Shown here one piece after another: positions 1-5,256 of a DNA stretch of 10,283 bases; positions within the stretch are counted from its first letter, which is position 1, and each line of letters begins with the position of its first letter. The position numbers and the translations under genes are program-made. This DNA is from Candidatus Woesearchaeota archaeon (GTDB taxonomy: Archaea > Nanobdellota > Nanobdellia > Woesearchaeales > GW2011-AR4), in assembly GCA_016181325.1 (NCBI GenBank), contig JACOZO010000042.1:1-10283 (forward strand). The letters run 5' to 3'. The notes under the pieces are model-generated. The model saw nothing but the letters and a program-made list of their open reading frames with translations, searched no databases and was not told the origin of the DNA.

Positions 1-650
1 ATGATTTATATTGCGAGGCATTAAGGAGATGCGGCCTGGAAGTTATTGCGCTTGAGCCTGATTTAAAATATCCTGACGGGTGCTTTGTGGAAGATACAGC
101 TATAATAACCGAAAAAGGCGCGATAATAACCAGACCTGGCCAGCCGAAAAGACTGGGAGAAGAAAAAAGAATTAAAGATGTCATTTCAAGATATATGCCG
201 GTTAAGTCTATAGAGCCTCCCGGAACGGTTGACGGCGGAGATATTTTGAGTCTCAATGGCCATTTTTACATAGGGCTTTCAAAGCGAACAAATCAGGAAG
301 GGGCGAAACAGCTGTCCTCAATTTTGTCAAGGCAAGGCTATGCTTCTTCTGCAATCCCAGTAACACAGGTTCTGCACCTGAAAACTGGGGTAACCTATAT
401 TGGTAGCAAGACTCTCATCACAACTGTGGAATTTTCGGATAAATTCCAGTCATTTTATGTGATTGAAGTTGATGAGGCAGAGATGTATGCCGCAAACTGC
501 CTCTTAGTCAATGGGTTTTTATTGGTTCCGAAAGGATTTCCAAAAATAAAGCAAAGAATTCTTGAATTGGGATGCAGGATTATTGAAGTTGAAATGTCTG
601 AGTTTAGAAAAATGGATGGAGGCCTTACCTGCTTATCCCTATTATTTTGA
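1..650 (+). CDS. DDAH-like enzyme (dimethylarginine dimethylaminohydrolase / amidinotransferase superfamily), 5' partial
   Basis: The family hydrolyses N-omega-methylated arginines (or a related guanidino compound) to citrulline plus an amine in the cytoplasm. The frame is open from base 3 to the TGA at 648-650, giving 215 visible residues. The GTG at 87 is the Val of the conserved FVEDTA motif, not a start, because the upstream codons continue family sequence (YCEALRRCGLEVIALEPD). About 40-60 N-terminal residues lie outside the window. Visible hallmarks are the FVEDTA segment, the ITRPGQPKRLGEE arginine-containing loop, PGTVDGGDIL in the core, catalytic His in VLHLKTGVTYIG (codon 375-377) and nucleophile Cys in MDGGLTCLSL (codon 630-632), five residues before the natural C-terminus. 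All catalytic positions I can check are intact. It converges on the broken protease gene. An arginine deiminase-like or other amidinohydrolase specificity cannot be excluded from sequence alone. Confidence 0.87.
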   Translation, partial: DLYCEALRRCGLEVIALEPDLKYPDGCFVEDTAIITEKGAIITRPGQPKRLGEEKRIKDVISRYMPVKSIEPPGTVDGGDILSLNGHFYIGLSKRTNQEGAKQLSSILSRQGYASSAIPVTQVLHLKTGVTYIGSKTLITTVEFSDKFQSFYVIEVDEAEMYAANCLLVNGFLLVPKGFPKIKQRILELGCRIIEVEMSEFRKMDGGLTCLSLLF

Positions 651-670
651 TTTTTATTGAATTAATTTTT
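641..670 (+). terminator. T-rich tail after the DDAH-like gene
   Basis: The stop codon sits in a run of T-rich plus-strand sequence (several T4-T5 blocks between 645 and 670) with no stable hairpin. This is the form archaeal intrinsic termination commonly takes. It fills the 25-base gap between two convergent genes. The call rests on composition only. Confidence 0.35.
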
Positions 671-675
671 ATGAA

Positions 676-1515
676 TTATTGCTTGCGATGCTCCTTTCTC
701 CTAACCAAAAGCGATGCTGACATCCCTGCCGCAGCCCCGAGCAGGAATACAAGGGCAAGTTTCCAGTCAATACCCAGCTTCCTGGCTGAAATGGCCTTTC
801 CGTTTTCCTCCTTGAAGTAAATGTCAAGGTTGCCCAGCTCTGAAGCATACTCGCTGTATAACAAAGAAGATATCCTGCTGCTGTTCCTCAGCGAGTTCGC
901 ATACTCGTAATAGCTGTAGCCCAATATGGGGAATATCCCCTTGCTGGCCTCTTTAGCCAGCACCTGCTCAGCCACTTTCAGCTTCTTGTCAAGGAGCGCG
1001 TCAAAATTCGGCTCCTCCACCCCGAACACGCTCAATACCACGTCAACATCGGCTTTCGACTTGCTGGCCTTGAAAAGGCACAGCTCAAAATTTCCCGAAG
1101 AAAAGTCATTGTACGCGTCAGAAAGCTCTTTTCTCACATTGGCCAGCGAGTTTGGAAGGTAGAACTCGACATACTGGAGCCTTTCCTCTACCTCGGATAT
1201 CTTGTCCTGGCACGATCTCTTGACGCTTTCCCTGCCAAGGTTGAATTTTTTGCCCTTGCCTGTGAAAAATTTTGCCCATGAATTGACGGAATTGAGCCTT
1301 TCATTGGCATACGCAAGGTTTCTCAGGACAGGGCTTGAGACTTCTTCAGATGCGTTAAGGCTCTCCAGGGCTTTTTCAGCCGCAGAGCGGGCGTCAGAAA
1401 TCCTTTCTTTTGCAGCCATGTAGGCTTCCAGGGAAGTTATGGTATTCCTGTCCTTTGCCTCTATTGATTCTTCAACCTGGCCTATGCCATCATTCAGCAG
1501 CCTCAGCCGCTCCAT
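676..1515 (-). CDS. C-terminal fragment of the Lon-like protease: helical domain and membrane anchor
   Basis: This is a 279-residue frame whose ATG at 1513-1515 lies one codon (ATA) after the TAG that ends the middle fragment, in the same frame. It carries the helical accessory domain: segments such as TSLEAYMAAKERI, LAYANERLNSVNSWAKFF, LCLFKASKSKADVDVVLSVFGV and GIFPILGYSYYEYANSL. A membrane helix follows at about residues 250-271, then a basic tail RRKEHRKQ. Start and length are plausible for re-initiation: a weak AAAGG lies 8 nt before the ATG and the stop and start are almost coupled. It may therefore still be made as a separate membrane-tethered piece. It has no catalytic residues. It ends in TAA and is convergent with the DDAH-like gene. 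Confidence 0.55.
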   Translation of the reverse strand: MERLRLLNDGIGQVEESIEAKDRNTITSLEAYMAAKERISDARSAAEKALESLNASEEVSSPVLRNLAYANERLNSVNSWAKFFTGKGKKFNLGRESVKRSCQDKISEVEERLQYVEFYLPNSLANVRKELSDAYNDFSSGNFELCLFKASKSKADVDVVLSVFGVEEPNFDALLDKKLKVAEQVLAKEASKGIFPILGYSYYEYANSLRNSSRISSLLYSEYASELGNLDIYFKEENGKAISARKLGIDWKLALVFLLGAAAGMSASLLVRRKEHRKQ

Positions 1516-1518
1516 TAT

Positions 1519-2001
1519 CTATGCCTTTGACGCGTTTTGCTTTATCAGTATGACGTTGCCGAACTCCACATTTGCGCCGAAGCAGTAGCTTGCAGAGGAA
1601 TAGAATTCCCCGGAATCAAATGCATTCTTGCCGCGCTGCGTGCCGTTCAATGCCGACTCCAGCAGTTCGGTTATGTTGGCCGAAGACTCAATGTCGGCAG
1701 ACGCCTGGCGAAGGGCATCGCTTCTTCTGCAGAGCTCCACTGACAGCGACTCCATTGTTGAGGCATATTCCTTATCGATGCTTATCGGGGGGTATTCTAT
1801 TTCCAAGTCCTTCCCGGTAAATTGGTATATTGCCTCGCTTAAAGTGGATATCTCGGTGATCTCTATGCCAAGCTCCCTTGACAGCCCGCCCATATCAAGA
1901 GATTCATTTCCTTCTGATTTTATTGACTCCCCGAATGGGATGAGGGCTTTCCTGAGCCCCGCCCTGGATGCTGCCCCTATCTTCTCCCTTAATCCCCCCA
2001 C
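1519..2001 (-). CDS. Middle fragment of the Lon-like protease: catalytic-Lys segment and start of the helical domain
   Basis: The nominal start at 2001 is a GTG that encodes the Val of the family motif PVGGLREK; the frame in fact extends up to about 2052 without a start, reading RRIAATGTINSGGVIGPVGG. The segment GGLREKIGAASRAGLRKALIP matches the Lon proteolytic domain around its catalytic Lys (codon 1981-1983). After this comes a helical region with ASYCFGANVEFGNVILIKQN, and then a TAG at 1519-1521. The codons after the TAG stay in the same frame and continue the family's sequence, so the TAG replaces one internal residue. I do not think this fragment has its own start signal. Confidence 0.5.
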   Translation of the reverse strand: MGGLREKIGAASRAGLRKALIPFGESIKSEGNESLDMGGLSRELGIEITEISTLSEAIYQFTGKDLEIEYPPISIDKEYASTMESLSVELCRRSDALRQASADIESSANITELLESALNGTQRGKNAFDSGEFYSSASYCFGANVEFGNVILIKQNASKA

Positions 2002-2006
2002 AGGGC

Positions 2007-2393
2007 CTATGACGCCTCCTGAATTGATGGTGCCTGTTGCAGCAATCCTGCGCTCGGCCCTGCGATTATTGAAGAGTCGGCTGTTATGGTATAGAAGAAG
2101 TCATATCTGCTGCAGTCCTCCTCTATAAAGTCGCAGGCTATGGTCTTGGCAAACCTTGTCGAGATCTGGGTGTCAGTCCTTGTAACGGGAAATGTCTCAA
2201 GGAACACCCTCCCAGAGCCCGGCTTTATCTCAAGGTAAAGGTCTGCCGTGCCTCCCCTTACGCTGCCGTTCGCCAGCTCCGTTACAGCAAGCAGCTTCAT
2301 ATGGCCGGACTGCGCGAATGCAGCCTGCAAGGACAGCGCCATCAGGAAAAGAAAAAATAGGGTTCCGATAAGAGATTTTGCATTTTTCCCCAT
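2007..2393 (-). CDS. N-terminal fragment of the Lon-like protease: signal peptide and catalytic-Ser segment
   Basis: This is a 128-residue open frame starting at ATG 2391-2393. Residues 8-27 form a signal peptide ending in AAFA, with cleavage likely before QSG. The mature part has the family's N-terminal beta segment, including DTQISTRFAKTIAC, then YDFFYTITADSSIIAGPSAG, with the Lon-type catalytic Ser at residue 114. After Gly116 the residues LLQQAPSIQEAS match nothing expected and end at a TAG: this is the frameshifted tail. In the other frame the same bases give the family sequence that continues in the next fragment. If translated, it would make a secreted stump without the catalytic Lys. 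A TATA-like box lies 22-31 bases before the start. Confidence 0.6.
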   Translation of the reverse strand: MGKNAKSLIGTLFFLFLMALSLQAAFAQSGHMKLLAVTELANGSVRGGTADLYLEIKPGSGRVFLETFPVTRTDTQISTRFAKTIACDFIEEDCSRYDFFYTITADSSIIAGPSAGLLQQAPSIQEAS

Positions 2394-2414
2394 TTGCCAG
2401 TTGATTTTCCGTGG

Positions 2415-2424
2415 ATATATAATA
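2415..2424 (-). promoter_or_regulatory. TATA-like box of the Lon-like protease gene
   Basis: The minus strand reads TATTATATAT, centred about 26 bases before the ATG at 2393. Archaeal TATA boxes lie about 26 bases before the transcription start, so transcription would begin at or next to the ATG, giving a leaderless mRNA. No Shine-Dalgarno sequence is seen in the intervening bases, which fits. The site looks intact although the gene behind it is broken. Confidence 0.45.
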
Positions 2425-2470
2425 ATTTTGTTTTGGAGTAGCGGTTCTCTATTCGGAAGCTTCTTGTCGT

Positions 2471-2499
2471 TAATTGTCGCGAAGCGACGGAATGAATTA
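2471..2499. other. Imperfect hairpin in the 161-bp intergenic region
   Basis: GTCGC (2476-2480), GAA, GCGAC (2484-2488) form a perfect 5-bp stem with a 3-base loop. It is extended by TAATT (2471-2475) pairing with AATTA (2495-2499) across a 6-base bulge. An 8-base direct repeat, TTCGGAAG, flanks it at 2452-2459 and 2507-2514. No T-run follows the stem on the minus strand, so it is a poor terminator. Function unknown; it could be chance or the remains of an inserted element. Confidence 0.25.
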
Positions 2500-2526
2500 T
2501 AGTAGTTTCGGAAGGCTAAGCAGTTA

Positions 2527-2542
2527 CAAATAAAAGAAAAAA
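2527..2542 (-). terminator. T-tract terminator after the CPBP membrane protein gene
   Basis: Starting 12 bases past the TAA of the 874-codon gene, the minus strand reads TTTTTTCTTTTATTTG. A T-rich tract without a hairpin shortly after a stop is the usual archaeal termination signal. The next gene downstream has its own TATA-like box, which agrees with termination here. Confidence 0.5.
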
Positions 2543-2554
2543 TTGATTCCGCAA

Positions 2555-5179
2555 TTACAGGTATATTATCATATTGACTATCAGATGGAATATTACGGGA
2601 TAAGCCAGATTCCTTTTTGCCTTGTACAGGTATGCCGCCGCAATCCCGAACAGCAGTAATGCCGCGTAGTACAGCGCTACATACACTGCAGTTATTGAAA
2701 TTGAGGCTGAAATCGCGCCAAAGTGCGCAAAGACCGCCTTGATCCCGACAAAATGTGACAGTGCAAACACAATGGCCTGCAGCATGATTGCCCTGTCCAG
2801 CGCAAATGCCCTTTCCGCCAGCTCCAGGATAACTCCCCTGAAAAGCATCTCTTCAGATATGGCCACCAGTATCAGGTAGACAAGCATGCTCACAAACGGC
2901 AGTTCTATCAGGGAGGACGCCGGCTCCGGAACAAAGTAGAATACAATGCCAAAGATGGCGGCTATAAGGGCAGTCTTGATTATAGCATCCCATTTGAGAG
3001 GCTCGAATTCCAGGATTATCCCGAAGAATTTCAGTGATGCCTTGGAGAGCACGATGATGATTATAGGCTGCAGGTATGTGAAGAAAAACAGCGCATTCGG
3101 CGAAAGGGCGCCCCTTGAATAGAAGGCTGTTATGACCAGTATCATGAATATCGAGATTGAGATGGTGACTCCGAGGATATAATCGTCCCACTTCTCCTTC
3201 TGGTCGAATTCCCTGTACAGGGCAAAGCTGAAGACAAGCAGGCTTGCGATGGCTATTGCGGTCGAAGTTATTGCATATTGTGATTCTGAGTATAATAAGA
3301 AGGCAGGCACCAGGAAAAACAGGGCTGTGTAGGCCATTATTGCCTTATCCGTCATGATCTCTTTGGTTTCCTGCGTTATGATGAATCTTGACAGGTAATA
3401 GCCGACGACAAAAAAGCCCCCTATGTAGAACACAGTCTCTATGACAAACAGCATTAAAAACAGCATTATCAGCAGTATCTGGTGGGATGACAACGAATAT
3501 TCAAGCAGGTAGGTGTAATAGTGGAATGTCGAGAGGTAGAAGTTCCAGACGTATTTGCCAAGGAAGATAAGGCATGCAAGGAAGGTGATTGTCAGCGCAT
3601 ATTCACGCATCTTCCTGCTGCTGAAGAAAATCACGGCAATTCCTGCAAGGACAATTAGCGCTCCGAACAGCAAAAAAAGCGGATAGCCGGAGTCGGATAT
3701 TCTCGCAGTTATGAAATCGACGCCCTGTATCCCGACATATTCCCCGCTTGAATCTTTTATTATCGGCAGCGACTCTGTCCAGGGGGCCAGCAGGAATATG
3801 GTTATGGAGATGAACACCGCATACAGGAATATCCTGAATCCTGTTTTCTCCAGGTAGGATGTCAGCTCCTTGTTTAGCACGTACAGGAATAGCAGCATGA
3901 CAGGCACCATGAACAGGAAAAGAAGTCCCAGGGAACTTACCAGATAAAGGATGAAGTAATACACTTTCTCTACGCCCGTGCTTATCGCTTCAGAGCCGAA
4001 CAGCTGGAACAGTGAAAGGTGAGGGCCCTGGTTGAGCGCGCTGACATAGTACTCGTCCAAAGTCAATGTGGGGATGAAATAAGGCATCATGAACAATGTG
4101 GCATCGCTCATGTAATGGAAGATGAGGAGTATGCTGAAGCCGAAAATGAAATACTGCCTGTCATTGAATATCTTTGTTACCAGGTCTATCAGCTCCTGGT
4201 CAAGGCTTCCAAGCTTGTCAACGACCTTGATTCCCGTATTATCAAGGTCTTTTATGTTCATTATGATGGCTATTATGAGCAGGGAATTGCTGATCGTGAC
4301 GATGAACCACTGGTTGACAAGGCTGAAGAAATACTGCGAGAAAAGCAGGAGCACGATGAGGCTGGTGCAGACTTTTATTGTTGTATACCTGTTCAGGCCT
4401 TTGCTCGAAAATCCCTCCCAGAACTCCTCTTTTTTTGTGAACAGGCTCACAAAAGGGTATATCATCGACTGCTTGTCGAATCTTTGCGTCAGGCTGATTA
4501 TCACCGCGCCCAGGGATATAAGCATGAACCCGACATTTGCGGAGAACAGGCTTATCTGGGAGCCTGAGGTATAGGCATACATCGAAGCATCTATGATGGA
4601 TTGGGATACCTGCTCAGGCAGTATAGACAGGTAAAAAAGGATTGTGTTTAATGCATCATGGTCGTAATTTGCCGTCTGTATTATCCTTGTGAAAGTGTCA
4701 ATTATGAAGATGTACAAAGATACCAGCAGAAAATAATCAACCCATTTCTTCTTGGCGCCGAACAGGAATTTTGAAGGGCTGAATTCGACCCACATCAGGA
4801 AAAGCAGGAATGCCGACAGCAGCTTTCCTGTAAGGTTGAAATATCCAAGAAGCCCCGCTATGCCGAACGCAAGCATAGCCAGCTTGAATGCCCAGCCGCC
4901 GTAAAATAAAAATTTCCCATAGGCCTCCTTGTTTCTCTTCAGCAGCCGGTAAATTATTATTATTGCCAGCAAGGCTGCAAAAAAGCCTGCAACTTTTATG
5001 TTCCTTGCAAGGACCTCGTCATTTTCTGACGGGGCGTAATCGTGTATCGATACCTGTTTCTGCTCCTGTATTGCCAGGAATGTCACATCTTCGATGCTGC
5101 CCTGCTCCCCTATAAGGCCGTAGAATGCCAGCACAAGCAGGACAGCCACAGCGGCCTTTTTTATTATATTTTCCAGCAT
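2555..5179 (-). CDS. Polytopic membrane protein with C-terminal CPBP-family intramembrane protease domain
   Basis: This is an 874-residue protein with more than twenty hydrophobic segments spread from residue 8 to the C-terminus, so nearly all of it lies in the membrane. The last 140 or so residues carry the three CPBP (Abi/Rce1) glutamate-type intramembrane protease motifs: EEMLFRG (Glu776, Glu777, Arg781), FALSH (His809) and FHLIVN (His865, Asn869). The family cleaves, or processes, membrane-embedded or prenylated substrates; the substrate here is unknown. CPBP proteins are usually 200-300 residues, so roughly 700 residues of extra membrane domain are fused in front. I do not recognise that region; only short loops (for example 31-60, 231-266, 309-340, 467-497) interrupt the helices. 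The start is the ATG at 5177-5179, preceded by a poor ribosome site. The gene lies 77 bases after the 843-codon surface protein gene, same strand, and may process surface or secreted proteins. That is inference from position. Confidence 0.82.
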   Translation of the reverse strand: MLENIIKKAAVAVLLVLAFYGLIGEQGSIEDVTFLAIQEQKQVSIHDYAPSENDEVLARNIKVAGFFAALLAIIIIYRLLKRNKEAYGKFLFYGGWAFKLAMLAFGIAGLLGYFNLTGKLLSAFLLFLMWVEFSPSKFLFGAKKKWVDYFLLVSLYIFIIDTFTRIIQTANYDHDALNTILFYLSILPEQVSQSIIDASMYAYTSGSQISLFSANVGFMLISLGAVIISLTQRFDKQSMIYPFVSLFTKKEEFWEGFSSKGLNRYTTIKVCTSLIVLLLFSQYFFSLVNQWFIVTISNSLLIIAIIMNIKDLDNTGIKVVDKLGSLDQELIDLVTKIFNDRQYFIFGFSILLIFHYMSDATLFMMPYFIPTLTLDEYYVSALNQGPHLSLFQLFGSEAISTGVEKVYYFILYLVSSLGLLFLFMVPVMLLFLYVLNKELTSYLEKTGFRIFLYAVFISITIFLLAPWTESLPIIKDSSGEYVGIQGVDFITARISDSGYPLFLLFGALIVLAGIAVIFFSSRKMREYALTITFLACLIFLGKYVWNFYLSTFHYYTYLLEYSLSSHQILLIMLFLMLFVIETVFYIGGFFVVGYYLSRFIITQETKEIMTDKAIMAYTALFFLVPAFLLYSESQYAITSTAIAIASLLVFSFALYREFDQKEKWDDYILGVTISISIFMILVITAFYSRGALSPNALFFFTYLQPIIIIVLSKASLKFFGIILEFEPLKWDAIIKTALIAAIFGIVFYFVPEPASSLIELPFVSMLVYLILVAISEEMLFRGVILELAERAFALDRAIMLQAIVFALSHFVGIKAVFAHFGAISASISITAVYVALYYAALLLFGIAAAYLYKAKRNLAYPVIFHLIVNMIIYL

Positions 5180-5219
5180 TTTATTTGTCTGATTTTTTTA
5201 AATTCAGGATTCGCCAATG

Positions 5220-5237
5220 AAAAAATCTGCCAGCAGA
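5220..5237 (-). terminator. Small hairpin plus T6 after the 843-codon surface protein gene
   Basis: On the minus strand TCTG-CTGG-CAGA (5226-5237) can fold into a 4-bp stem and is followed directly by TTTTTT (5220-5225), 19 bases past the TAG stop. It is weak as a hairpin but has the T-run that archaeal termination uses. It may separate the surface-protein operon from the CPBP gene, or only attenuate into it. Confidence 0.4.
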
Positions 5238-5256
5238 GGTATTAGCGGCGTGGCTC

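Larger units (their letters stand above)
676..2393 (-). pseudogene. Broken secreted Lon-like (S16-fold) archaeal serine protease gene (COG1750-like)
   Basis: Three open segments read as one protein: signal peptide, Lon-type proteolytic domain with a Ser-Lys dyad, helical C-terminal domain and a terminal membrane helix. This is the layout of the archaeal envelope proteases that carry a Lon proteolytic domain without the ATPase. Two lesions interrupt it. Between the GPSAG motif (Ser codon 2052-2054) and TGTINSGG (from 2037) only 8 nt remain where Lon has 22 residues, so about 58 nt are missing and the frame shifts. A TAG at 1519-1521 then stands in frame inside the helical domain. Adding 58 nt back gives 1776 nt, an exact 592 codons, so an ancestor of about 591 residues is plausible. 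The missing piece is part of the fold joining the Ser strand to the Lys strand, so activity is unlikely. A misassembly could also explain the first lesion. Family identity is from recognised motifs; no search was run. Confidence 0.75.

Noticed and set aside
87..89. GTG as start codon of the DDAH-like gene
   Set aside because: It encodes the Val of the conserved FVEDTA motif, and the frame upstream to the window edge continues typical family sequence, so the gene is only cut by the window.
1628..2128. A 166-codon plus-strand open frame over the broken protease
   Set aside because: Composition is rich in Ser, Pro and Arg as expected for an antisense shadow, and the minus strand encodes recognisable protease motifs in the same bases.
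2471..2499. Hairpin as intrinsic terminator
   Set aside because: No T-run follows it in either direction, and a better T-tract lies closer to the stop at 2527-2542.
4019..4567. Plus-strand open frames of 182 and 150 codons antisense to the CPBP membrane protein gene
   Set aside because: They oppose a long hydrophobic coding sequence and carry no domain, start signal or sensible composition of their own.
5192..5204. TTTAAAAAAA as TATA box for the 874-codon gene
   Set aside because: Its centre lies only about 20 bases before the ATG, which would put the transcription start inside the coding sequence. It may be chance in an AT-rich gap, or the gene may be read from the upstream operon.
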